Source of the DNA: Colias croceus
Lineage: Eukaryota > Arthropoda > Insecta > Lepidoptera > Pieridae
Assembly (NCBI RefSeq): GCF_905220415.1
Contig: NC_059542.1
Coordinates: 6,386,001-6,450,000, forward strand
Length of the DNA stretch: 64,000 nucleotides
Direction of reading: 5' to 3'
Every line of letters begins with the position of its first letter. The first letter of the stretch is position 1. The translations under genes were made by a program, and so were the position numbers. Shown one piece after another: positions 1 through 13,798 of this stretch. The notes below the pieces were generated by a model. It ran no database searches and was not told the DNA's origin. It saw only the letters and a list, made by a program, of their open reading frames with translations.

Positions 1-1700
1 TAAAATTTATTCAATAAGGAAATACTTCAAAGAAAAAATCTATAACATATGGGCATAATGGAATAATTAATCTTCGATGAGTCTCGTACATGCAGACGTA
101 AGAATTTCGCAGAAAAGTAACACTAATTAATTACCATAAAAAAAATCATAGGCATTTTCCTTCCCATACCACCATGTATTATTAAGGTACACTGAACAAC
201 AAATCAACATATATGCATGGTAATATATTTTTAATGGAAATGTTGTAATGAACGAGAATGCAAAATAAGTCTCAACTTCATCATTGCTGTGACGTGTGAA
301 CTTATTCTTGTGTCACGCAAGATCCTTCACTCAGAGCTCATATTTACAAATGAGTGGAAACGTGCAAAAACACAAATGAGACTTCTCAGTAAGACGTACA
401 GACGTCTGCATAATTAGCTGTTTTGTAAGTGTATTGAGTTGTGGGAACACACAATTTGAGAGTCGCCTCGAAAAAACAATGTCCTCCTAGTAATAACAAA
501 AGGCGTGCGCCTAATTAAGCACTCGCACGCCTAAACAAGCATACAGGGCCTGATCGGAGATTTGTTTAATTATATAAATTAAATGTAAAAAAATATTGCA
601 ATTTGTATTGCTTTTTTCATTAACCACTTTAAGTAACAGTGAATGAAAATCAAAGTGAACAAGGTTTATTAACTCCCCAACTAACATTCATTTATTTTAT
701 TGGATTTAATAATGAGAAAGTTAAAAGCGTGCTGTAAAATTCGCAAAATTTCAATTGAGCGTGATTATGCTTTACATATAAATTACACGTGTCGTCACCT
801 TCTCACCTTTGTCACTTGAAATTCATATCAATTATTGCGTAGTTCGCTGGAACTTTATATTATACGGTTCTTAGCAGCGCCCTTTAAGATTGCATATGTA
901 AATAAATTTATAAGGATGAGCCCGTCAGTAAGGTAAACTACTATTGCCAAAGGTTAGGTATTGTGGATGCAATAAATGCCCCGTCTTGCGTTAGTCGACT
1001 GCGACAAATGCTAAGATGCGCTTTGAACTTACGATTTGTTATCAGCTTCAATATGATAGTATCATAATGAGTAGGTAAAGTTATATATTATATTTTTTTC
1101 TAAATGTCGAAAATTTTCTATTCATTTATTAATTAATCAAATTTATATTATACGCTTTTCAATAGAAATTTGATTTTGTTTCTAGGATCATTCCGAAATT
1201 ACAAAAAGTTATATTTTATTTTTATTAATCAATTGTATTTTTTAAGAAAAATTACCTTATTATTGCTCGTTAATTGCAATTTTTAAGATACTATTATACT
1301 TGTGAAAATAATACTTAGTTTTTGTACCAAGCTAAACAGAAAGCAACAAATGGTGCCAAAAGATACAGAAAAGAACAAAACACTATCGAAATAAAATATT
1401 TCAAAGATAAACTATTAAAAACGAAATTAATTTCCTTAATTGTGTCAAGTCATTAAACCTTAATGACATGTATATATCAGCATATGCTATAAAAATATTT
1501 AATGATTTTTATCACTTTATGATAGACTACCTATATTGATTTATACCAAATTTTAGTATGTATTCAAATATCCCAATAGCAATAAACTTTTACAGTCTTG
1601 ACAACAGCAATTTACCTATTTAGAAGTTTATAAGTTACCATAACATAATATATACCTAGGTATACCTATACTTCAATGCTGTATTCCGATGTAAATTATA
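1..1700. other. AT-rich stretch without recognisable gene
   Basis: I see no exon, RNA gene or clear repeat here. If the four-codon exon at 1716-1727 is real, this stretch is the start of its first intron. I looked for a second exon (signal peptide or RR domain) on the minus strand and found none, so the rest of that gene would lie beyond the left edge. Confidence 0.5.
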
Positions 1701-1715
1701 TAAACTACGACTTAC

Positions 1716-1727
1716 CATTTTAATCAT
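1716..1727 (-). CDS. Putative first coding exon of a further cuticular-protein-type gene (partial)
   Basis: On the minus strand an ATG at 1727 opens ATG ATT AAA ATG (MIKM) and is followed directly by a consensus donor GTAAGT at 1715-1710. This 12-nt, phase-0 first exon has the same design as the gene at 13799-14841 (MRFA, 12 nt, phase 0). A TATAAAA box lies about 105 bp upstream on the same strand, and the segment between is GC-richer than its surroundings. The other genes of the window, all on this strand, start the same way. By inference this is the start of another cluster member whose remaining exons lie in or beyond the left edge. No downstream exon is visible, so a chance ATG plus donor remains possible. 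Confidence 0.35.
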
Positions 1728-1832
1728 CTTCGCAGTGCACTGATAACTGTATGAAGGGTGTAATAATATCCCATGTGATGATGGTCGGCGACGTTTGCGC
1801 CGGATTGTACTTAGCCTGTAATCGTCAGTCCC

Positions 1833-1839
1833 TTTTATA
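1833..1839 (-). promoter_or_regulatory. TATA box of the putative left-edge gene
   Basis: TATAAAA followed by GGG on the minus strand. A start of transcription about 30 bp downstream (near 1808) would give a leader of about 80 nt before the ATG at 1727. Its value depends on the exon call at 1716-1727. Confidence 0.4.
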
Positions 1840-4800
1840 GAGACGCAGGTTTGTCTAACTATTGCAAACAGCAGGGGGAGCCTGCAATGACTGCAAAGCA
1901 CAGGGCCGCATTCTATTTGCTAATAAATAATAATATTATCGCATTTATCCGCACTTGAAGCTGCTTTTCGTAAGAGATAACTACCATTGCTTCCTTCTTT
2001 CTTCTTAGTTGAAACTGAAGCAGAAAAATGTTTAAGGAATCCAGGTTTTCATGCTGGACGAAATACCGTTATTACAACAAAAAACCCTACTTCTAATTTA
2101 TGTAGTCATATGTCACAACCACAATCCTGACGTTTACAACGACACAAAAATCCGTCCAGTGGTTTGGACTGAAGGGCATGCCAAAAAAATATTGCAAACA
2201 TACATAAACATACACTCGAAAAACAAAATTTTTTCGCAGTTGGGTAAAAGTGAATAAGAATAGAGGCATTTTAATGTACTAAAATATGGCGCAAAACTTA
2301 TTTAATTTAAGTGTTTCTTGCATGGTCTTATTAGATGCATTTCAATGTATATAGTATAGTGAAGTCCCGTGTCCCCGTAGTGGGGTAAGGGGCAGATGTA
2401 CATTTCAATGTATTGTTAGCTAAATCTAGGGAGAATAACATCTTCAAATTAAAACGTAACCACACTTCTGACCACATAAATACAATATTTTTCGTGTTAA
2501 CAATAAGCGACTATAAAGAGACGCATAAAACTTTTCACCACACGCATAGTTTATGTCAAACCACTTGCTCATTACTTAATAGGCTCTAAAGGCGTCTCTG
2601 TACTAAGCTTTTTCAATTTGTTAAAATTTATCGACTAGACACATGTTTTGGTTATAAAACTTAATTTGCATGGTAAATAAATAATAATCTTCCTTCTTAG
2701 CATTTTTAAAGGCCCTTTTTGGGTCAAATTTAATAATTACTTGTAATACGTATCATTACCATAATATAAAAAATTCAGTATCAGTAATTTGTAATCACAT
2801 AACACAAAGACTACTTGTATGATTTTAAACAAATCCTTTTTTTGCATGTATTAACGTAATGCTCACTGATTTCCCTATCAAATACGGTAACGATCTAGGT
2901 TAATTATGCACGCAATAAAGATTGATTTAGTCAATGAGCTTATAAGACTATAGGAACTTGACTTTCAAATTTACTTTGTAGACTAGTATATAAGGTCGAA
3001 TGACCTAATTGAAATAAAAACGTTCATATGTAACGGCATAAGTCATTATGGCAAATTATAATTTTCCGGGATGCCGAGAAAATTTTAATCGAAATTAATG
3101 AAAAGTGTGATATTTAGGAATAAACAAGGCTCTTTTCTCTTTGATAATATAATTGTTCAAATCTGTGTATCTAGAGGTAACCCATTATATTAAATGTATA
3201 CTGCTTTAATCTAAATCGCCTAAATCGTATTCAAAATCTGATTTAAACAGGCCGAATTTAAAACAATAAAACTATTAAAGTATTGTTCTAAAATACAAAA
3301 GGCAATTGTATTAGGCATCTATGCGAATTTCATCCTCTGTGGAGGTTACCACTGCGTTGTTTAATTGCATATGAGGTATGACAACTATATGAATATCTAC
3401 GTTAAAATATTATGTGGGTACATACAATTAAAATAATAATGTTTTATTTTACATTTATACAAGAGTTTTCAACACCATTTATTCAATTTTCGATATGTCA
3501 AATTCTTTAGAAAACTATAGTTTTTATAGTATTACAATTGGTTAATTCTAGATAATTGATTTTGTTTTATTTAAATAATAAGTTTTATATTATAGTAAAA
3601 TTTATAGGTAAATGACTATTAGCTTAACAATAGGTATTTTGAGCTTTAAGATATGGTTTCATATTTTTTTTTTACTCTTACATATTTTCATTATTATTCT
3701 AGAAAGGAATTTAATCTTAATTTTACATAAAAGTGAGTAAGATAACAATGTGTGCCAGTTTTCTATGTTATATTTTCAGTAATTAAATTTACATCATATA
3801 AGACATTATTTTAGATAAATAGTGTTGAAAAAACGAATGTTAAACAAACTGTATTTTATTAAGTAGCACACATTGAAATGAACTCTTTACAATTGCATCT
3901 AAAGAGGATCGTTGATGTCTAATACACGCATTATATTTATTCATGCTCACTTGAAAGCAAAGCTCATTGTCAAACGGTACTCGGTATTTTATTGATTTCT
4001 GAACATATTCAAATATTTTATGACTAACTAACTAACCTATACAAGGTTCATATTGTTATGGAGTTTTTTCTATTCTAATTCTATTTCGTAAAGATATTTT
4101 ATATTTAACAAACATACGAAAAAGTTTTGACATTTGGTGGACAAACAAATATTACATATTTATGTGAACAATAATTTCCAATTGAATTAATTTTCAATCG
4201 GAAATTACAACTTTAGACGCGTCAACTTTCATTGATTTATATTCCTTTACGCTATGGGTACGTAATAAAGCAATCGATGCCATTTAGTGACGCAGCAGGA
4301 TATAAAAATCGGTTGAAGGTAAATCAAGATGTACAAAAGATTAATAATAACAAATGTTATTTGATTATAAAACGTTGACATTAGAGATATCATTAATAAC
4401 ATGGGTTAAAAATAATTTACCACAATTTTTTAAAATTTAACCTACGGAATGATAATTAAAAATTATCTTTAGTTCGTATTAATTTAAGTTAATTTGTTAA
4501 AATTGAGGTAAATTTATGAATACAATCACCAATATGCTAATACATAACATTCATTAGGTACTGTCTTGTAATTTATTTTTCCATTATCAAACCACGCCAT
4601 CAATGCAAAGAGAATCCACAAGCAAAAAACCTAAGTGCATACTTGTAGCTACTAGTTCATCGAAGGATGCGCATTGCGCACGCGCCGCTCGCTGTACGAA
4701 GGCTCTTTATAATTTAATTTGCTCTTGTTTTTACTACATGTATAATAGAGATGAACACAAGAAGTAAAGCCTCGAAATATGAAAATTAATAGTTAACACA

Positions 4801-5660
4801 GAATTTATAGAATGTAGAGTTCATTTTGCATGTAATAATCGTTGCGTATTTCATTATTTAGTTTATTTTTGTTGTATTGTATTAATAAGAAACTGAAAAT
4901 AATCCTTAATATTTGAGGATTCAAGGAAAGTTACCTATTTATTAATTATGTAGTAAATTATTTAAGCTCAAAAGGTTCTCCTTATAAACTTGCTAAAGAA
5001 ATATTTTCCGGATGTACACAAAAAGCCAATAAATGGTACTAAATAAGTTTAATATTCCAAATTCATATGATTTACTAAGTACTAAAATAAATTTTCAAAC
5101 TCAGCTTAGTTCAATGCTAGGTATTTTCTTGCCTGCCTGATTACGTTATAGTTACATCTACAACAGAATCCATTGTTATTATTGTGTTAATTTTGTGTTT
5201 TTTTTTTTCATGTTTTGGCGACATGTTAATACCTATTTTCACGTATCGTCCTTCAATAACTCAATGTTATTTAATCGTATGCCATTACAATCATGCATAT
5301 AAGAGACATAAGGTTTTACTGCCCAGTCCTTGAGTTATCTTGAGCGAGCTTATAATAATGAAGAACATTTAATAACAAGTAAATGAGGTAAATAGATGTC
5401 CAATCGCTGTTAAGATGCAAAGAATACTGAACTATGAACTTTAACTTAGTACGCCACGGTGTCGTCTCCAGTCGCGTTCTATGATTACATTATGCCTATT
5501 TTCAAAGTAAATATGCAAGTATCTTTATTTAACAACTTACCTTGTAGGAACTAAATATCAAAGTAATTATATGTTACGCCTGCTATATGATTTTAGTATT
5601 TTTGAAAGGCTTAAAATAAATTCCATTTTCCTTTTGTGTACATTAAAAAAACACTTAATT

Positions 5661-5751
5661 AACCGACTTCAAAAAAAGGAGGAGGTTATCAATTCGACCG
5701 GTATGTTTTTATTTTATGGGCATTTTTGCAAGTTCAAGTTTGAAGTCGGTT
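5661..5751. repeat. Short inverted-repeat dispersed element (AACCGACTTC type)
   Basis: The segment begins AACCGACTTCAAA and ends TTTGAAGTCGGTT, an exact 13-bp inverted repeat, with AGGAGGAGGTT and an ATTCGACCGG segment just inside the left arm. The same words recur, degraded, near 26055-26105 and 29895-29910. This matches a widespread lepidopteran dispersed family with a deleted interior. The class is not determined. Confidence 0.55.
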
Positions 5752-6542
5752 GTTTTAAACGCAGTTATCACTTGTATTTTATTTACAGAAAAATGCATCG
5801 GGTGTAGATTATATGTAATATCTATAACAAGTAAAAAATTATGTAACTGGATGCTTAAATAGATGCATGTTTAATATGCTTTGGCAAAAATAGCTGAATA
5901 TCTGATGAGATTAAAATAAATTTAGCGTACAGATAAATTATAAAAGACATGATCAGCAAATAGGCTACTTTTTGTCGGAGTGCGATACGAGTGAAGCCTC
6001 CGACTTTAATTTCGTCAAAACCTATTTGCTTGCTTTTTGATATTAAACATGTATTCTATATCGAACATTATAAGTTCAAGACGAATACAAATAAGCTAGA
6101 ATGGAAGATTATAACAGATAGTTTTAATCAGTTTGCTCATCAATCAGTATATTATTATTGTGAATCAATATCCCGTGAGAACATCCGTTCACATTTTTAT
6201 GCATTCAATTATTTTCCTACATATTATATCCATTTATTTCTGAATTCCACATCTTTGTATGTTATGCACAAGGATTTCAACCTAAATGTCAATGTTGGAT
6301 TATTTTTATAGAATATATTTGTTATTTGTATAATTTATTGCGTGGGTGACAACCGTAATATTTTAACAAAACATCATTGGTTATTATGATAGATTTAATA
6401 AGATTTATTTTTGTCATTATAAAATCGGTTAATCTTTGTTTCCAATCCAGGGTTAGAGTGAATGCCTCTAACTGGGCAAGTTATGCCATTAATAGCAAAT
6501 TTTTAGTTTTAATGTGGAAAGCACTAGGCTTTATACTTTAGT

Positions 6543-6600
6543 ACTTACAATATTGCGTTTTATATGATCACTAGATCATATAAAATGTAATATTGTAAGT
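6543..6600. repeat. 58-bp palindrome
   Basis: Arms 6543-6569 and 6574-6600 match at 25 of 27 positions around a 4-nt loop (ACTA). No flanking duplication or terminal motif marks it as a known transposon. Confidence 0.75.
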
Positions 6601-7106
6601 ATTCCAAATTTTAATTCATATAATTAGCTTTAATCATCTTGATAACAATTTTATGTGTAACTACTTAATCATCTTCTGAGACTCCTTTATATCTAAAATG
6701 AAAATATGTGAAAATAGGTTTCATTCTTACTGATGTGTATTCTTGATTAAAACTAAATTATTTTTATTGCTAACATACCTATAATATAGAGTATAGGTAC
6801 AATAAAAACAAAAAATAAATTACCTTTTTATTTCTTCAACGACTTACTAAATACATAAAATAAATCTTAAGTTGAAATGTCATCCAGTGATAATCGTGTT
6901 TTGTCTCACCGACGAAAGATGACTAACCGAAAAAAAATGGTGTATTCAATATTATGGCAGCCGTGAAGATATTTTTATAAATTTATATTAACTTGTTTAA
7001 CCCGGATACCGGCATAGTATGTCATTTATGTGGCTATTAATTTATAATTAATACACATCTTGAATACGTATTTAGAGCAGAAAGAGTTAATCATTTCATT
7101 AAATAT

Positions 7107-7128
7107 TCATCATCATCATCATCATCAT
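7107..7128. repeat. (CAT)n microsatellite
   Basis: Seven uninterrupted CAT/ATC units. Next to the (TTA)n runs near 60790 and 61580 it is one of the few clear triplet microsatellites in the window. Confidence 0.85.
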
Positions 7129-10100
7129 TTCATTAAAGATCATTTTGTTAAATAAATCTGAAATGTCGTTCTTTGGGTTCCATTTTAAATACAATGGCGT
7201 AAGACGGTCTGGGAATCGGGTGCAAATATTCATCTTACTATCAGCAGAATCCATTGCCGACATTTTCATATAAAAATACATCAAACGAACCATTTACATG
7301 AGATAAGATTTCCAAACCTACACTTTCAAATCTTTTTATTTTTTATTTTAAAATAAAAAAGATTGAAGCTGAAATCTAATCGGATAATATTGACCAAGAC
7401 ATAATCTACTCTAACAAATATTATAACCCATTCATTGTTTAAATAATGTTTACAATCAATAGATTCAAAGTAACCTCTATGTAGCACCAATCAATAAATT
7501 AATTGTTTTATTTCTATACCTGTTTAGTATTTAGGAAAGTTGATGACATTAAATGACTATATAATAAAAATATGTGTTCATGGACGTGTACGTTAACATT
7601 ATTCAATAAGTATTAAGTATAGCAGTATGAGTTATGTACAATAATTAAAACAAGTGAAGAAATAATTCAATGATATTTTTTTTCATTATACATGTATACC
7701 TCTATAAAAGATGATTTAAACTTTATATTATATCACTAGACTTTTGCCCTGGCATCGCCTCAACTAACTAGAGAAAATATAGCTTATGTTAGTCGATAAA
7801 GAGAGCTTTCTTGCAGTAAAATAATTGTTAAAATCGATAGTTTTAGAGCTTTTTCACTAAATACAAAAATACAATTTTTCTTTGTGTTACCTTACCTACC
7901 TCTGTCATTGCAGTGGAAACAAATATGAGATTAGTATATCAGCATTCACGCAATTTCGTAAGATTTTTCCGTAGGTAATGTTTTTCATTTATGCTCCGGT
8001 GACGGATATTACTGGCCTAAGAGTAATATTCTATATTTACAGCATATAACAATTTTCAATTTATACAATCAAAATAATAAGCATATTATTTTTTCAATTC
8101 AAATATGAGTACCTTATTGGAATAATCTTTTCATATATTATCTTATCTATAATTCTATTTTGAAATAATCAATAACAATAATAATATACGGAACATCTTA
8201 GTATTAAAAAGGCAATTTGTTTTGTAATAATGATACAAGTTAAATAAGAAGATTATATTAATCAAATACTTGCATTTACATACTTACCCAGTTGATGACA
8301 CATAGCAAAGTGTTGGAACGAGGAATTTTTTCATTAAACATCATTTAGAGTAGATATAATTTGAATAACATTATAAAATACGTACGAGCTAAGATCTATA
8401 AACGGTATAAATAATTCATTTTTATCAAGTCTTAAACTCACAGAAATAGTAATAATACCGCATTTAAACTACAGGAATTCGTTTTCTATGGTACTGTCTA
8501 CGTGGTTAATAGGTGGGTCCCCAAAATGATGTGTGTCATTTTCCTCGGCCAAGCCACATCCACATAAGCTGCTTCCCGCAACAATTACTTCGCGAGGCTG
8601 CTCGCTCTGTGAGAACCTCCTTATGGAAAAAATGAATTTCGAATTAATTTCTGCTCTAGCACTCTTATTTCTATGAACACAACGGTATAATAAATTCATT
8701 TATTAAAATTGAATAATGTTAAGTAGGTTACTTATACCTCTATGTTAGGTTAATTAAAAAAATCACACCCAACTTATATTGGCTCCTTCGTTTCTTAGTT
8801 AATTCATAGAAAATTTACAAAAAATTATTAACTTACTAGCCTTCTGCCCTGGACTTCGCTCGCCTGGACCATACAATTTTGTACATAATGGATTTTACAA
8901 AGCGACATTCTTTAGGCTTCCGACGGATACTTATACATATAATGTTTATATCGCGTATATTATAATATCATATTTTAATAAAAACAAAATAGAAAGCTCT
9001 ATAGCATATCCAATCGTATCATATATATTTTTTTTTTTATCTAGAGATATAAATTTCCATCGGAATTTCTATTGCCAATGCGACTGAAGCTATGGGTGAG
9101 AAGCTAGTGAGGTAGTCTATATTTAAAAACGTTATAGGAGAAGAAATAAAAATATAACTAAATTACAACACATTTTAAAATAAAATGATACATTATGTAT
9201 TCAAACTACGTCAAAAATCTAAAAGCACGAGACAGGATCTTCTCGTTCTAAAATAGATAATTAACGAAATTCTTCACGGAAAGATTTCAACGCCGTGTAA
9301 AAAAGGTCGTTACTCCTTGTTTATCGCGGGTCATTGTATGGATGTAAAAATAATATGCCGTGTTTAAATTCTTATACTATTAATTTGATGGTTCAAATTC
9401 AAATTATATAAAAGTTTGTGAGTTCATCCGTACAATGATTAATGAACAACATGACGCTAAATATATATCGTTACAAATTCTTTGTACATTATTACTATAC
9501 TGTAAGATGCGTAGGCTCTAGATTCGTGTGTTTGTTTTAAATTTTCTTTATTTTCACTACGAACCACACAATGAAAACTTAAGTGGTTGTTTATAAAAAA
9601 TTATATATTCAATCTTCCTTTTAATTTTGTTTTAGTAGCACATACGTATTTTTTTTAAATATATTAATGTCACCTCGGTAGCGCGTGCCTACCGCTCCCA
9701 TTTTTAGAAATGTGTTTCAGATCAATATGTTTATTTATTATTCATTTTAGTTATAAAATAGTGAGCTTAATAGCCACAAACAAATATGGTGTGTGCTAGC
9801 GCATCTCAAAATGCTAAGGTCATTCTGCATGCTATAAGAGGACGATAGATTTTATTCGTGATGCACATCTATCACAATACATACCTACTCAATTACACCT
9901 TTGTTGAGACCAAGGGAATTGCAGTTATTTGTGATACAAATGGGTTGTTTCAAATCACTAAAACGTCGAATAAACTGTTTTGATGCTGTCTTACAATTCT
10001 CATAATTTTAAGTAAACAACATTAACAGTTTTGATTTACCTGACATTTATGGGTAAAGGTATGCAAGAAATGAATTAACTATACTCACAAGGAGACGCAA

Positions 10101-11726
10101 CTTTATATCTACAGCATAACCATCTTTAAACCGATATTTCATATTTACCGTATTTTATTCATATTTAAAATCATAAATTGTAAATTGAGTTGTTGAAAAT
10201 TGAGCACGCTTCATTTCACGATTTTGATCAGTATTCACGCATAATAGCCGTGTATAAAATATTTACGTAAAACAGGTAGTATGAAATTCTATTTAAATAC
10301 CAATATGAAATTGGTACCTGAATATAATTTTTTGTATCATTATTATCATCATCAGCTTATTGTTCTTCCTACTGAAAGTGCGTAGGCTTATAAAAGTTGG
10401 CAAATAACTCACCATGTTGACCGTTGAGCTTTGACATACTTTTTTTTTCAAAATATTTTTTTCGAACGGAGCAATTATAGTTTTGATATTCATAGATAAT
10501 AATTTATCTAAGTATAGTCTATTGGAAACTGTGATTGGAAAAGATGTTCATAATAATCAAAATAGTTGTTCATCTAATTTCGGACGCTCTATTTATTGTC
10601 GAAATCATAATAAATTTAACTACAATCAACTTACAAGTTTTGACGTATTATCTAATTAAACACCAAGAAGGTGTATCATGCATAAATTTATTACAATTCA
10701 GGGCATCAGTATAATATTACAGCTTTGTGAATAACGACCAATACGAGCAATTAATATTAAATTGACACTCGACAGTCACGTTTATTCGTCTCGGATACTT
10801 ATTGTAAGTAATTGTTCTCGTTTGTAGGCTGTAGCGTATTATTTACCAATGTACTGAAGGGTTATTACAGAATTCATTTACATTAAATGATAAGAAATAC
10901 TGAAGGGATGATGATTATAAGTTCTTGGTTTTGTTATATTGAGTCTTAATTTCCACATATATAATTTGATTTTTGTTACTTAGTACAATCTCCAATCTCT
11001 CGAGAAGTTTAGTAGTAAATAGTAAATAGTTTAGTAGTAAGTAAATAGTAACCATAATACTACTATGATATTTTTAAAAATAAAATAAAATTTATACAGT
11101 CCTTCCAATTTCGCAATTCATTTTAAAAACCGATGAAATATATCTTCTAACAAAAATTAACATGGTTAAAAAATAATTCAATCTTTTAATTTTGGTACAT
11201 TTGATTTATAAGGTTGATTAAAGATTAGTCTACAAAATGAAACCAGTTTTACACATTTTCGTCGGATTGCGTAATCCTTGAAGCTGGTGGACATCGGTCA
11301 ACTGTGTGGGTTCAGCTGCTTCTGCCTTGAACCAATGTGACATGTCTATAAAATTCAAGGACACAGACTTCCTAGATAGAAAAATAAAATCGATACAGAT
11401 TATATTAAATTATTCCAAGCTATTAAATTGACACTCCTATGTTAAAATATATTATTACTTAACACTGAAGATGATAAGGAATATTTGCTTATTATTTTGA
11501 GGTGCTATTTATTAATGTGGTTAATCACGGCTTACTTGGATTTATGATGCTAAATATTTTTATGTCTTCCTTAATTAAAAATGTGTTATAATTAAAATTA
11601 TTAAATTTATATTAGTTACCTATATGTTAGAAAAAGATGGAATTATTAAAATATAGTAATTCTTACATAGTTAATTCTTGTAACAGTATTCAGTATAATA
11701 TGGAACGTATTTGACTTTGATATATC

Positions 11727-11935
11727 TATACTTAATATTATAAAGCTGAAGATTTTGTTTGTTTGAACGCACTACTCTCGGGAACTACTGGTCCGATTTG
11801 AAAAATTATTTCGGGGTTATATAGCTCATTCATCGAGGAAGGCTGTAGGTATTGGGTATTTAATATCATCTCGCTAAGACCAACAGGAGCGGAGCACTGC
11901 GGGTAAGACCGCGGAGCACAGCTACTCATAGATAT
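11727..11935 (+). mobile_element. Non-LTR retroposon tail, family A (copy 1)
   Basis: The family is recognised by TATTATAAAGCTGAAGA, then GGGAACTACTGGTCCGATTT, then CGCTAAGACCAACAGGAG and a GC-rich CGCGGAGC-CAGCTA end. Five copies occur in the window (11727, 22941 minus, 29265 partial, 54016, 59582). This copy is complete for the shared block but diverged. Such short repeated blocks are known in Lepidoptera as 3' parts of RTE-like or SINE-type retroposons; the exact class is inferred. Confidence 0.6.
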
Positions 11936-12715
11936 CATATGGCTTGACATTATGTCAAGATACCACTCCTTGGATTTATATACATATATACTTCTGAATC
12001 ACGTTGTCTGCGAATGGTTGAACAAAATATATTCTAATTCCTAAGCCATTATTTTCAAGTCCGGACAGGTTACTAAATGCTTTTTAATATGCAGTATTAT
12101 GCACTGTTTAATTTTGAAATAATGAAAATATAAAATACGTTCAATAATTTGGAAGCATTTGATCCTTTTAAAATTCCTTTTACCATAAAAAATAATGCAT
12201 TTCATAAATTTGGATATAGTTGAATTTATGTAGAATATAATATGAGAAATAATTAATTTTTTCAAAAGTGCTTCTCGAAGAAGTCTAATTAAATAAATAA
12301 ATGTTTGAGTTTGAAAATGTTTGAGTTTGAGTTAACTACGACTAATATAGTTGTGGATATGTATGTGTGCGTGCTTTTTATTTTTGTGTTATTAAAGTGT
12401 ATTTATCGATAGGAATTCCTGTTTTTTTTGTTCTTTGGTTGCCTGGAAGAGATCACTTTTAATTGATAAATCCGAGTTGTGTTAGTTTATTTGCTGTAAA
12501 CTATTAAAACATTAAAACAATTACATAAAAATTTTGCGAAAGATGTAAAATTTTAAATTATGAAAAGATAGTCTAAGGCCTAAGCTGTGGTTTTATGGCA
12601 AACAAATATATATTACTTTTCTTCGACTGTTTTACCATAACTCCTACAACAACCTCCATGCAAAATTAAATATCAATAAAGTATAACAGCAGCAGACTAC
12701 CGGTAAAATTATTAT

Positions 12716-12757
12716 CATTATCAGTTGGTAGTACATAAGTACTACCAACTGATAATG
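12716..12757. repeat. Perfect 19-bp-arm hairpin
   Basis: Arms 12716-12734 and 12739-12757 are exact reverse complements around the loop ATAA. No neighbouring repeat family explains it. Confidence 0.8.
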
Positions 12758-13798
12758 ACCTAACTGGTAACTCTTACTTTGCTAACTAATTTAAGTCAGG
12801 TTAATATTACGGTACATGAAAGAACACCATCTACCATCCCATAATATTAAGGCATCAATGAATTAATATTATGGGAATTGATTCTTCTATTTATAATTGT
12901 TATCTGAAATTAATGATTTCGCGTTGTTACATAAAAAATTAAAATAAATACACCACTATTTACACTTTCTATAAATTAAATACAATTAATAGATTAACGG
13001 GAAATAACAATGAAAAGTTGGTCATCAAAATAAACAAAAACAATGGCAACTTTAGTTGAATGTTAAAGGTTACACAATACACAGGTGTAATATTATTAAT
13101 GATTATACAATTTGGCTGATTTATCGAAGTTTTTTAAGCGAATATCAGGTCACTTTGAATGTGGAAAAATATACCTAGATGAAAAGAAATAATGAGGTTG
13201 TGTCTACAAAACCGTTTTTATAAGTATAAAATGTGTTAATAAAGTCAATTAAATAAACAAACCCTTTTTGACATTGTGTTACTTCCTTTTATGTAAGTAT
13301 TAATAATTTAAATAATACACCATTAATTTATAGGCTATGTTATGGAAGCACAATGTAAAAAACCTATTGACACTACCTTTATCAATTTTGTATAATTTGG
13401 TGAATAAAATAAAATATTCATAAAAAATTTAAAACCAGCACGATTGATCGCATATTAATAAGTCTATAATTTTATATTTATGGCTTCAAAATCAGTAATA
13501 TAAAACAAGATTAATGGTATTCTCTCATATGATTAGAATACATTTGAAAATATTTTATAAAAAAACATATCCTATTTCGTTAACAACCTTGATGATAGGG
13601 TTACTTAAAGAATGAACAACTTTTTAATTAAATATTTCTATTCATTTATTTTTCAGTTTGTACATAGCATTACTAGAATGCTTTTTAGGCTCTTTATTTA
13701 TGACACTATTATACATTTATACAAGTCTTAAATTAGAATTAGTTTCTGGCGAATTGTATTGTGTCGGTGATGAGATGCTAAGAAGTATTAGATGCTAT

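Larger units (their letters stand above)
1920..13690. other. Long gene-free stretch with scattered repeats
   Basis: About 11.8 kb of AT-rich DNA with short open frames only and no recognisable protein. It holds a GC-richer dispersed-repeat fragment at 2366-2398 (GTCCCGTGTCCCC type), an inverted-repeat element at 5661-5751, a palindrome at 6543-6600, a CAT microsatellite at 7107-7128, two fragments of RTE-like tails near 7740 and 8838-9110, a retroposon tail at 11727-11935 and a palindrome at 12716-12757. Short GC-richer patches near 4670-4710, 8480-8620 and 11250-11380 have no function I can support. Confidence 0.55.

Noticed and set aside
5991..6311. A 106-codon plus-strand open frame
   Set aside because: Composition is that of random AT-rich DNA (F, Y, N, K, I); no domain, signal peptide, promoter or splice site was recognised.
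7105..7130. A CRISPR or other spacer-repeat array
   Set aside because: It is a plain CAT microsatellite; nowhere in the window are there regularly spaced repeats with unique spacers.
8469..8699. A GC-richer 76-codon minus-strand open frame
   Set aside because: No recognisable domain or splice context; it may be a repeat fragment.
11250..11380. A possible coding remnant on the minus strand (FKAEAAEPTQLTDVHQLQGL)
   Set aside because: Short, without splice or start context; more likely a dispersed-repeat fragment, but I could not place it.
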